Source of the DNA: Casuarius casuarius
Lineage: Eukaryota > Chordata > Aves > Casuariiformes > Casuariidae
Direction of reading: 5' to 3'
Length of the DNA stretch: 64,000 nucleotides
NCBI GenBank assembly: GCA_003342895.1
Contig: PTFA01000340.1
Location: 698,979 to 762,978, forward strand
Shown: piece by piece, positions 1 through 11,900 of the stretch
Layout of the letters: every line of letters begins with the position of its first letter
Position numbering within the stretch: position 1 is the first letter of the stretch
Notes under the pieces: generated by a model
What the model was told of the DNA's origin: nothing
The model's input: the letters and a program-made list of their open reading frames with translations, nothing else
Databases searched by the model: none
Position numbers and translations under genes: made by a program

Positions 1-396
1 CTGAATGGCAGAGCTCAGAGGGTTGTGATCATTGGTGTGAAGTCTAGTTGGAGGCCAGTAACTAGTGGTGTACCCCAGGGGTCAGTATTGAGGCCAATAC
101 TGCTTAATATCTTCATTAATGACCTACATGATGGGACCGAATGTACCGGTACTGGGCCAATCAGTTCAAGAGCAGCTTTGCAGAGAAGGACTTGGGGGTC
201 CTGCTGCACAGCAAGTTGAAGACTGGAACAGGTTGCCCAGAGAGGTAGTGGAGTCTCCGTTATTGGAGATACTCAAAAACCCTCTGGACATGGTTCTGGG
301 CAACCTGCTCTAGGTTCTGGGCACTCTGCTTGAGCAGGGGGATTGGATTAGATAATCTCCAGTGGTCCCTTCCAACATCAACCATTCTGTGATTCT
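1..396 (+). mobile_element. CR1 retrotransposon fragment, 3' part, internally deleted
   Basis: The first ~150 bases match the reverse-transcriptase part of the larger CR1 copy (compare 41255 onward: both start CTGAATGGCAGAGCTCAGAG). The text then jumps to the 3' end: a segment with 'actggaacaggttgccc', a 'tggagtctcc' motif, and a tail ending CCATTCTGTGATTCTTTG. The body between RT and tail is missing, so this is an internally deleted copy, cut on the left by the window edge. No intact protein remains. Confidence 0.85.
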
Positions 397-2546
397 TTGG
401 TTCATCCAGCCCCTTCCCACACCACTATAAGCTCTGTGCTGCCTTTCAAAGATGGAAGCAGCCCTCAGACCCAGCCCAGCTCTCCAGCACCATGGGGCCG
501 TGTCCGAGGCTACTTGGAAACTCTTCCACAAGGCATTTGGGAACATGCATTCCAGGACTGCTTACTGGCCAGAGTGCCTTGGGCTTGAGAGAGAGAAGAG
601 CAGGGAAGTGTCATTCATGGGATCTTTAGGAACTGACTTTCCCCACCTCTGCTCCCAGGCCAGAACTTGTTGCTTCCTATGCCCAGAGCCAGAAACATCA
701 GCATTAGGAAAGGACCTTGTCTGTGCAGAAAAGGCTAAGGATTGCTGTTTCATTTTCCCCCATTCTCACCATTAATGACAGAGGTCAAGGAGGGATTTCA
801 TGGCTAAAGATAAATAAATACTGGTAACAAGATGCCATAGAAGATGGAGGCACCACCCCAAGGCAATGCTGCAACACACCATGTATGTATCCAATAAACC
901 CCCTTTGGAGAAAGATGGGGGCCCCAGCCTGCTAAAGGGAGGCTGAAACTTCTCGGGGCTAGGCCTGCCCCATGCTGCTCTGCTGAAGGCTATAATGCCT
1001 GGTGGAGAGCAATGTCTCCTAGCCCTTGCTGAGCCCTCAGAGCAGCCCCTACCAACATGAAGGTTGCACAGTTCAGCCTTGGCCCTGCCTGTGGCAAAGA
1101 GCCACCACAGTGTTTGCAATGTATGTAGCATCCTCAGCTGGTAAGGGCAAATCTCAAGGAGGGAGGTGAACTCAGACCCCAACGCAGGAGAGCAGGCAGG
1201 AGCTGATGGCGTGGGCTCACCTCGCGTGGCCTGGTGCCTGCCTCTGCTCAGCTTCTCTGCTCTGGAGGTGGCACAGCCAGCGTGAGAGTTCGCGGTGGGA
1301 GGCACAACACTGAGATGTCGTGCTGAGAGCCCACCGGGCCCCTGCCTGCTGAAGTGGCCAGCATGCCAGTCCAAGACAGGAGTTTTTTGCAGCGCAAGCC
1401 GCCCCCACGGGCTTTTGCCTGGGGCCCAGCAATTGGGACTGGTGGGAGCTCAAATTCAATGGCTTCATTTTGTGACTCAGAGCTTTGCATTTATTTGCTG
1501 GAAAAGGCCCCAGCAAGTTAGCCTGTTACCTGGAAACCGAAGCTCTCCAGCCAGCACAGAATAAAAGCAGCAAGAAGGAAATCACAGAAGGACGTGAAGT
1601 GAAAGAATTTCCCAATGCTCATAAGAACATTTGAGCAAATCCCTCCCGAGAGCTAACACGCTAACAGGACTTTTCCTCCCTCACCTCGCAGCAGCCACCC
1701 CCCTGCTACCACAGTTCCCAAGGGTGCAGCACTCAGCAGGGAAGCTGGGGCCAAGAGAAATGCCAGCAGCTGTGCTTGTACAAGGTACCTGCCAGCACTC
1801 AGTGCTGGTGTGTGGCTGTGCTGATTGGTGCTTGTGGCCCCTTTCACACACCCACCAAGACAGTCTTTCCAAGGTCAGTGTTCATCCTCCCCACATCTTT
1901 TCAATTTCCTTATCTATGCCAAAAGCTGTCATCTCCAGCCATCGGCATACTGTCCAAGCCTTTGGGGACGTTCACAGCATTGTGGGTAGGAACCGGCACA
2001 TGAAGAGAAACAGGAGGAAATAGAGCCCCAAAAGCACCAGGGTTTCCCAGACTTTGCTGAACTGAGAGGGGTTAAGTGCTGAGAGCCGGCAAGCCTGAGC
2101 AAGCACAGAACATGACAAGAACTGGAAGGTTAAATTAGGATTAGCAATGTGCTCACAGGAAAGGAGCCAATGGCTCTACAAGCCATCCCTTAGCCCCTTG
2201 TTACACCCTGGGATCACATCTTCCCACAGAGGGGTCAGGTCCGAGGTTTCCACACCACTTGAAGCAGTGGGCTGATCCTGGGACAGCCTTCTCAGGAAAC
2301 CCCTCTCAGCTGTGGGGCTGCACCAGGGCTGCAGTGCCCTCTGCCACTGTTTAGGATTTCCCACAAGTGCCACACCAGGAATGCTGGTCCCGGCTCCATT
2401 CAGCTCCTAGGAACCCAAACCATTGTGTCTCTCAGCGAAGAGCTGAGGAGCATTTCCTTGCAGGGCATTCAGATGTCTGATTCTGCTTTGCCTCCCCCTC
2501 CCTCCCCCCCAGTATTCATTGCTCTACAACCCTCTTCTTCCAGCTC
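397..2546. other. 3' flank / probable 3' UTR of the EVA1C-like gene
   Basis: No coding exon or recognisable repeat seen. Part of it, on the minus strand, is presumably the 3' untranslated region of the EVA1C-like gene whose stop codon is at 2547-2549. The only canonical AATAAA I noticed on that strand is at 1490-1495. Confidence 0.4.
1490..1495 (-). terminator. Candidate polyadenylation signal, EVA1C-like gene
   Basis: AATAAA on the minus strand (TTTATT on plus), about 1.05 kb downstream of the EVA1C-like stop codon. Hexamer and position only; other signals may be used. Confidence 0.3.
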
Positions 2547-2932
2547 TCATTTGGTGGCTGATTTGATCTTGTGGATGGCATACGGGCTGGACTCCTTGGG
2601 CATCCAGATCTCCTCCCCATCATGGCCCCGGTGCTCTGCTGCCCCCTCCATTGCCGCGGTCAGCTCAGGGCTGAAGATGTTGTCTGTTGCCCGGTAGGTG
2701 CGGGTGAGGCGGCGGAAGGAGGAGTCTGAGGAGCTGTCATCAGGAATGTCTTCATCCTGTTCATCCTGCAGCTTGGTCCTACTCAGCTCCGAGCTTCTCC
2801 CCGGCTCTGGGTCCTTAAAAGCCTCCCTCATGTCCTGGATGAAGGCCATCTTGGGGCTGATGATGCAGAGCAGGAGCATGAGGCCTCCTGAGACCCCACA
2901 CAGAAAATAGAGGCCAACTTTCTCTGGGATGC
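2547..2932 (-). CDS. EVA1C-like: EVA1C-like exon 7: transmembrane helix and cytoplasmic tail
   Basis: 386 nt, acceptor CAG at 2933-2935, stop TGA at 2547-2549. Encodes the membrane helix (VGLYFLCGVSGGLMLLL..), an acidic/serine stretch (DEQDEDIPDDSSSDSS) and the EVA1-type end block with EEIWM. The last residues (..IHKIKSATK) have no counterpart that I know in EVA1C. Confidence 0.9.
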
Positions 2933-5900
2933 CTGGGGGGAGAAGGGCAAACACAGACATGAGGGTAAAACCTACCCCTGGAGCCTGCAGTACACCAGGC
3001 CTCCAGAAATGCCCTCTGCCAGATGTGCAGGAGGAAGGGGAAGGGAGGAGGACAGCAGAAATGCCCTCAACACCCAGGCTGCAGGGATGGGGCTAAGAAG
3101 GACCTGCTGCTCCCGTGACTGTGGGAGTATCACCAAGAACCCCTGCAGGAGACCTCTGGTCCCTGTGGGAGAGGAGGTACAAGGGCCACTGCTTGTGATC
3201 CAGCAAAGCCCATCTCCTTGGTGTAGTGGGAGGAGGCCATCTCCCAGTGAGATGCAGTGCAGGTAGCGCAACAGATGGAGTCATAACTCCAGGAATTTAC
3301 ACAGATAATTTCCCATGTTGAGGGACTACCTTGCCCTCAGAGAGGCACTGCCCTTCTTCTGTATGGGAACTGATTCAGAAGGAGCAGGAAGGAATGAAAC
3401 CCAGCAGGTAATTCAACTCATAGGAAAAGGAAGCATCTTTCTCTCTCCCTTGCATGAGGGGGAGGACTGCAGCAGCACTAAGGCCACAGACGCCGTGCAG
3501 TCTTGCGGGTCATTCAATCTTTGAGCCTCTATCACATTGCTCCATCTCTCACTGCCTCCCTGATGTGGCCATGTCAAAACAGTGTGGGCATTCAGTGCTC
3601 TGCTCCCTCACGTGCCTGCTGACCTGGGCCTGGCCAGGATAGGATGGCTGGCACAGTCCTTCTGGAAGGGGTCTGGCTGCCTGGGTCTGGGATCACAGTT
3701 TGCAAGCCCTCAGTGCTGAGCCCTGGGTTGAGCAGGGCCTGACATGGGACCTGAGCCACCCTCTCAAATCTCTGGTTCTCCCCTCTCCATGTCCATCCCA
3801 CTCCACAGGGTGCTGTGTGAGAGCCAGGGGCACATACCCCAAATGTGGGCAAAAGCTTCCAGAGAGCTAGTAAAAATCATCAGGTCTTCCCGGAGCCTGG
3901 AGAACCTGGGCCCTTTGTACCAGCCACCTGCAGCGAACAAGGGGACATGGTCTTAAGGACTGAGACACAAGGCGCTCCCCAGTGACCCTTCCCCACTGCC
4001 TGGCTGCCTGCCTCTGCCTGCCTCCTTCCCCAGTCCTCCTTCCTTCCCACATAAGCTCTCCTCTGCCTATTGCAATGTTCTTCTGCAGGACCTTCCCTCC
4101 CCTTCCCTCCCCTCTCCTCCCCAAGCGGACCCCATCTCTCCAGCTTCTCCAGAGCTCCTTTTGCTCAGACAAGGAACTGTGAGTGGTTTCAGACATGGGT
4201 TGTGGGCAGGTTTTTGTAACGCCGCAAGAATGCAGCTCCAGGACCAGTGTTAGCTCATCTCATGCTAGCCCAATGTGTTTGTGCTGCCCTGCAGCATGTG
4301 TAGGTGCTCCCTCGTCCTGGGATTTAGTGCACGCGGGGTGGCTTTCCCTTGGGCAAGAGTCAGGTAGGTTTTCCAGACTCCCTTGAGGGAGCGGATGTCA
4401 AGCCCAGGGGACAATCCTTGTGTGAGTGAGTCCCTGCTGGCAAGGGCGTGGGAGCAGTGTTGGACTAAGAGCACCTCCGGAGCAGGGTGAAAGATACAAA
4501 GACTGAATGAGCCGCCACGGGAACAGCGCTGCACCCGTGCTGGCAGAGAGCGGCCCGAGCTTGGAGCAGCGCCCCAGATCCCACAGGCGCGGACAAGCCA
4601 TGGAGCTGTCGAGGGTCGTTCATCTGGGCAAGGGTGCAATGCAACACCGCTTGCTGTGTGGCCTGGACGTGCAGAGGCTCCTGGTCGTTACCGTGTGTGT
4701 AGTCCGAGAGCAGGAAGGGGTCCGAGGTGTCAGGGCCCACCTCCTCCAGCAGCTGCCTGGGCACTGCAATGAGAGCGGGCACTGCTTCGAGAGGCTGGCC
4801 CTGGGGAGAGCGGGGTAGCCGTGGTAGGCAGGGGACAAGCAGGGCCACCCCAAAGGGCACTACCCCGTGCAATCCCCAAAAGGCCCAGCTCACCTGCCCC
4901 CTGCCTGCGTGTCCCCGGGGAGCCCTGCACCTTTGCCTGTACAGCACGGGGCTGGCGAGGGGTCACAGCACTGCCCACACAGCAGGGTCAGCAAGTGGGT
5001 CCCCCCACCTTCCCAGCCCCGCACACAGCTCCTGAGCCCCTCGCACGGATCTCACCACATGTGTAGGAGACCCGCAGCTGTTTCTTCATGCCAGGGAAGC
5101 ATGGATCCCCGAAGGTGGCTCTGTCAGCAGTCACAGTGCAGTTCTCCTTCCGGTGGCACTTCTTGGAAACCCTCCTCAAGGCGTCGGGAGCCAAACACTC
5201 TGGGAACACACAGGGAAGGTGGGAGCCAGCTCTGCCACCGCCTGGCAGCACACAGCATGGCTCGGTGGAACTGGAGCAATGCCACGGTCCCTGTGGATGG
5301 GGCCTGGACCCAATGGGCAATCCTTGCCACCCCCCACCTGCCAGGCACAAGGCAGGTGGGTGCAAAGGGTCCCGGTCGCACCAGCACATCCTGCCACCCA
5401 AATTTCTGAGAGATGCTCTGCCATCTGAGAGATGTTCTGCCCCATGCCTGCCCCAAGTGCTGCCAGCGTAGTAAGGCATGAAAGTTGCATGTGAGTTCAG
5501 GTATGCAGGGACTGTCATGCTTTTGAACTCTGAGCGTGCTGTAGGCCACACATGTGCACATGTGACAAGTCATCAAGTCTGCTCTTGGGGGCTTGGTCTT
5601 AGCAGACAGCATAGCTGGAGCTACTGCCATCGCAAAGCTGCATCCCACACTGTGCCTCTGTAACAGGGCTATTTCCCTGTACAGTGTGACTATATATTTA
5701 TGACCCTCTCTGTGCACAGATTCTGGCCACATTTCTGGCTCACACGGTCCCAGCATACCTATATGAGGTCCCTCAGTGTTCAGGGCATCACACTCTGGCT
5801 TGCCCCGCAGGAATCGTCCATAACTTGCAGAGTAAATGGCCAGGATGGATTTTGGCCGGCACTGCAGCCTCAGCTTGTCATTCTCACACACAGTCTTGAT

Positions 5901-8900
5901 GCGATGGTTAGCTGGGAAACAACACCAGAGTGTCCAGTTGTGGCTTAAATCATCCTGAGCCCCTCTGCCCTCGCTTAGTTCAGCCCCTCAGCCCAGCTGA
6001 GTGCTTGAGATCTGCCACTGGCAGAAATCAAGCTGCAAGGGTATGGCTGGGCAGCTGTGAGCCCCCGCTCCCCAGCTGAGCCCCTGGCAGAGTGGTGCCT
6101 GACCCCACCAGCCGGCTGGGTGAGAGTGGATGCACACAAGGCGCTGTGAAGGGGGCTGTGCCAGCCCCAGGGGCACGTGAGGCCCAGCAGGCAGCTCCTG
6201 CAGCAGAGCAGATAGGCAGGACCACGGCAGTGCGATTGCTCGCAATCCCAAGTCTGCCCTGCAAAACTTCTGGCACCATCTCCTCTTCCAGGAGGTAGTT
6301 AGTGGCACTCCTGTACACAACATATCCCACTGTGCTGCCCTGCCTGCTCCGAGTTTGCGCCACAGCCCAAATGCCCCAAATCTGTAATTGTTCCTGCTCC
6401 TCATTACTTTCCTCCAGGATTATACAGTGCCTAGCACAGAGCTTAGACCACGGCCGGATCAGGACTGCCAGATGTAGCAGCAGCTTAACTTTCCACCCAT
6501 TTCCGCTCAACAGAGGAGCTGAGGCCAGAGGTATTGGCTGGCCTCAGCTTTGCCTCACTGGTACCCCAGTGTCTAGGAAAGAGCCCACGCCAGTGCTCTA
6601 ACCCCACTCCGCCTCACCTGGCCGGCACTTGTAAGAAGCGACAAGGTACTTGTGTGTCCCAGGACATGGGTCTGGCCCAAAGACTTGGCTGTGAACTGAG
6701 AACTGGCACCATCGCTGGTCCTGGCACTCATCCAGCAGTTTCTGGAGAAGCAAATAAGACAGACGTGAATATGTGTGAAGAAGCTGTTCTCACCTGCTGT
6801 CCCTTGGTGGCATCACCGGCCTTAGAGAAATGGCCTCTCACCCCACAAAGGTGCCCTATGGCTGCTCACACCCCTCTCTCTGCTCGCTCCGTGGGTACCC
6901 CTGGTTCATATAGCAGCTTTAACAGAGGGGGTTCCTGGAAGAATTCCTCCCCTGTGTCCATGCAGACACATATGCTAGCACAGTACCTTGCAATGCCAGT
7001 GCAGACGATCACACTAGCACTGCTCCGTGCAACACCCACGCAGTCATGCACGCTAGTACAGCTCCCTGCAGTGCCCGTGCAGACATGCACACTAGCATGG
7101 CTCCCTGCAGCACCCGTGCAGACATGCACACTAGCATGGCCCCGTGCAATGCCTGTACCAGGCCACAAGATGGGGAAGAGGTTTCACACTGCAAGCTGCA
7201 CCCTGCCTCTGCCTGAAGGCTGTGTCCCGGCTGGTCTGGCAGGTTAAGGTGGCCTGCGGTGCCATGAGGTGCCTAGCTGCTGGTGGCCGAGCTCTGCCCA
7301 GCTGGCCCACAGCTGTCTTGCATACTGGGGCCTGAAGGCAATGCTGCTAAAATAACATGACATCCAAGCTGATCCTGTGGTTTCGGCAGTGCCATGTTGG
7401 CCGTGCTGCCACTGCCTGAGAGGCACAGTGGGTGGACTCTCATTTGGTGCCAGTTCAAACATGCCTTCCTGGGAAACCTTACAGGCTTGGGCTGTCACAG
7501 CCCAGACTTGTCACAGAGAGAGGAAGAGCAAGGCCACGAGGTATTCCCTATCCATGCCTCTCCGAGAAATTGCCCTCTGACTTGGGTCTCAAGGGTCCTA
7601 ATACCTGAGATAGTCCCAAAAGCCCATGGCTTTTTCTCTCCGCTTTTCCTGTCCCATCCCCTTCCTCTCTGCCACATTTAGAGCATAGCTTTGAGCTGAA
7701 GTGGATGGATGAATCTCTTCTTGGTCTTTAATGACTGCCAGACATTGCTGGCAGAAGTGAAATTTGAGGAGGAAATGCAATCAATCTCAGTCCCCCAAGT
7801 CTTCCCTAAATAGACCTAAGATGAGCCTCAAGAGGACCTTTGATCTCTGCTCTCCAGAATTCCTTCCTCTCTGAAAGATCTGCCTCTGGGCATCCTTCCC
7901 TACGGCTGTATGTTTGTATTCACCCCCATGGCATGAAGGGAGGTTGCCCCACATTTTACCCAGTGTGTGATTTCCCTGCTGTCCCTCATGTCTGTCAAGC
8001 TGCTGTGAGGGGCAGGACACTTAGCACTGCTGTAATGACCCTCTCTTCATTGGGCCCACCCATTTGGGAGCCAGAATAAAAAGCTGGGAGCAACCATGCA
8101 TAATCATTGCAGATCAGGGCTCACACTTTGTTTTACAGCAATGGGATGATCCTTCAGATCCTGAATGTCTGTCCAAAGACAGAGCACAGCCCTTCCTCTC
8201 AGGCAGGGAACAAGCCTGCCAGCTGCACTTTGCACTGGAAGGAAAGAGATGAGCGTGTGTGGGGACCAGCTGCAGCTGAGATGCAACAGACAGTAGCAAA
8301 CCCAGCCTGGGTGCTGCAGCCCTGCTGAGATTACTGACGACCTTTGTGAGTGGTCTTCTTCCATTCCATCTCCCTGAAAGCTGAGCCATTGAGTGAAGAA
8401 GAGCGTAGAGCGAAAGAGGTAAGTGCAGATCTCCATAGCAAGAGCACCTTGTCTCACCTGCTAGTTCTTGCTTCTTAGCCAAAGAAGGAGCAACTCCCCT
8501 TTGCTCCCTTCCAGCATGAAGTCCAGCCCCTTCCTTTCACTCACTGGTGAAGTGAGGAGCTGTGTAGCTTTGCACTGGGTGAGAGTGGAAGAGAACCACT
8601 CTCAGCATCAGCCCTCGCATCAGCCAAAGGCAGCAATTGCCACCAACATAGTGGCTAGAGCAATTTGATTTTGCATTGCAGTGGATGAGGAGGATTCACA
8701 TGGGACCTTTCTGTGTTTCCACTGGGACCCATCACGGATGGAGAGGATTCCTATACTGTGCAGCCAAAAACAGATCCTGACCACAGCCGTTCACAGTCCT
8801 GTCCTTCCAGTCTCCAGATGTACGTGCATGACCACATCCTCCAGCACATCACACCACATCAAGCCACTTTACACACAAGCTCTGAGTGCTCTGAACCAAA

Positions 8901-11900
8901 GTGTTTGCAGCGTGGTTTGTGGGACCTCTGGGCCGAGTTTGTTCCACACTAACACAGAAGTTCTGGCTCTGTCCTTGCAGAGCTCCTGGGGGCATGTGAG
9001 AAGCCATGAGGAGATTTGTGGCTGGAGCAGGGCCAGGCAGAAAGACCTTGTGAGCTAACAAAGTAAGGAATTGGCCTTTTTGAGCTCTCGTTCCTCTTTT
9101 CCAGCTTCATGTTCGCTTCTCACCACAGTGAGCTGTACATATCTCGTTTCGCTCCGGTAACCCCAGCCCTAGCAAAAGGCTGGAACAGGAATAGAAAAAT
9201 GGCACATGAAACTCAGCCCCAAGCCCCTTACCCTGTCTTTAAGGAACCCGCCTGTCCAGGCCTGGCATCTCTCCCTGGCTCCCACCCCGTGTCCCAGCTG
9301 CTATGAGTTCATCCAGAGCCCTGTGGCCAGCAGGGAAAAATGGGCAGGCTTAAAGGTGCAATGCTTTGTGTTGCAGCTGGGCTTGATTCCTCCTCATATT
9401 TGGGAGCAGGCTTGTGCCTGGACCCACTCCCTGGTTCCCTCAGAATGAGCCAGAAGCCATTTGGCATCTGTAACTCTGCATGTCTGGCTTCTCTTCCCAC
9501 CCCTCACGTCTCCCAAGGGGCTAGCTTGGCTCAAGCTGGTCTTTGCCCTTCCTGGTGTTTTAGCCCAGCAGACCTTCCCTGAGCCAACGAGTGCCTGGAG
9601 CTGGCAGTGCTCCCTGGGCACTGCCACTCTTGCCATGGGATGCTGGCCATGAATCCAAACACTTCTCTCTGGATACTGATGGAAGACCCTCTTGTCCTTT
9701 TCACCCAGTCCTTAGGTCATTAATCCCCCAACACCGTTCCTGATCATGAAAAACACAAAAACCTCCTTTGGGCCAGGTCCACTAATTTACTTCTTGGGAG
9801 ACAGACTCAGCAAAAGCAGGCAAGTTGCTTCCTGGCAGATAGTGCATGATGGAATTCAAGGTAGGATGTGGTGAGCGGAAGGGCTAGTGCAGGACTGTGT
9901 GGCTGGGAGGGCAAGTGGGATGCTAGGCTGACTTTCCCCTTCCTGCAGGTGTCTGCCTGCTGCTCCACAGTCCTCTGCATGTCCAGCACAGTTCACAGCA
10001 CTCACTTCAAGCACAGAGCCCAGCTGTCCCCATCCAGCCAAGCTGAAAGGACCTAGCCAAAAGCTGCCAGGCTCCTGCAGTCCTTGTGGGTCCATAGCCC
10101 TGAGATGCCCGCACAGACAGTCACTAGTACTCAAGCTGGCTGGAGAGGATGGAAGTGATGAGCAGCCTGCCATGAGGCAGGGACACCTGGCAGGGCCAGA
10201 GGAGGCTTTCCCCATGACTGAAACCTGGCCTTCCTTGTTCAGGAGGTGAGAGCCTGGTACTGGGGGCAGCATCCCCGGAGTACCCTGTGCATCTGGAGTG
10301 CTCTGTGCCTGAGGCAGGGAGCACTCCACTGCTCAGAACAGTGTCACCATCTGCATGGAGGTACTGAGGGTCACCATCTCCTCCTCAGACCATGTGCTGC
10401 AGAAGCATTGTAGACTCCCCACACAGGCACACTGTTACATTTCCCCTGGTTCCTAGCTCCCAGAGAGCCAAAGCCCATTCCAAAGCACTTGTGGAGTGAG
10501 TGAGACACAGCACCCTGCTCCACCACATCAGCATTGCACCAAGGTCAGGGGTGATCCCGAGCCTATGCTAACCATAGTGGATACACAAGTAGGACTGAGG
10601 CACAGTGCCCCAGCTGGGCAGTGCTCTGAGCCCAGTCACACTTCCCAACCCTGGGACCCCAGCCCCTGCACCACCTCTCACTCTGGGTTGAATCCCAGCT
10701 GCCAGGTGTTTCTCAGAGCCCACTTTGTCCTATAGGATTTCTCCAAAATCTAGCTCAGGATGCAGCAGTGTCTCTCCCAGACTTGTATCACAGGAACCCA
10801 CCACAGAAGGTCTTGTCCATCTTTGTATCCCAGAAGCTTTCTGGAAAAAGGACATTGCTGGGAGCTGCAGTGGTTAATCCTGACACCGATGGGGCCAGTG
10901 CCCATAGGAGAGAGTGCAGGCTGTAACATTTGCAGTGATGTGGCCCGAATGGGGAGCCCTGTGACCTGTGGAGATGTGCAGCACCATCCCATAAGGCTGC
11001 ACATCCTGGAAGGGTCGCCCTTACCTGGCGGGCTGTGGCAGACATGCATTCGGTGCTCTCCTCAGAGGCATTGCCAGGGCTGGGGCAGAGGTGCGGGCTG
11101 GGCACGCGGCGCCCATAGAACGCACCAAGGATGCTGACAGTGGTCTTGTGAGGGCACATGATGATCAGCTGCTCCCCATCACAGGTATGGATAGTGTGGT
11201 TCTTCAGCACCTTGCGCAGGTAGCCTGGCAGGGGACAACACAGGGAATGTTGGCCGGAGCCAGGAATGAGATACCCAGGGCCACGGAGATGGCAGTGCCT
11301 AAGTTCCCAGCAGCTGATGGCAAAGGAGGGTGTCCTGGACAGAGGCACTTACTGGACAAACACAGGCAGGGCATGGTTGCGGCAGAGAAGGGGGGCTTGC
11401 AGCAAGGCCTATATCCAGCATTACTGCCAGACATCTGGAAAGCAATATAGACCAACTGAGCTGAGTAGCAAACAGAAGCAAAAGTTGGAGGCAGGAAGAC
11501 AGATCAGAAAAACAGACATGAAAGAATCACATATGGAATCGTAAAAGGTTTTAAGAAAGTCATAATCTTGTTACAGAGACACATAGAGGAGAGAGCAGGG
11601 ATGAACCAGGATCCACCAGAGTCCAATTTATTCTGCAGTGCTAAAACCTCTCCACCGTGCAATGCTGAGCCATGAACTGGAGGGGGAGGAAGGCTTCAGC
11701 AGCTGCTTCATGACTTGTCATGCTGTTCCTGTTGCAAGGACAGGAAACCTGGGGAGGAGCAGGGTGAGAAGGGCAGGAATCAGCCATCCTGAGAGCAGCA
11801 GCTGCTGCTGTGAGACAGAGCGCAGGGATGGCTAATGGAGTTCAAGGCCAGGGAGGACTACTCAGAAGGAGAATTTAGGGTGGGGGCAGCAAGTGGCTGG

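Noticed and set aside
6866..7194. Minus-strand frames with 13-residue repeats
   Set aside because: They are the translation of an intronic 39-bp minisatellite, not a repeat protein.
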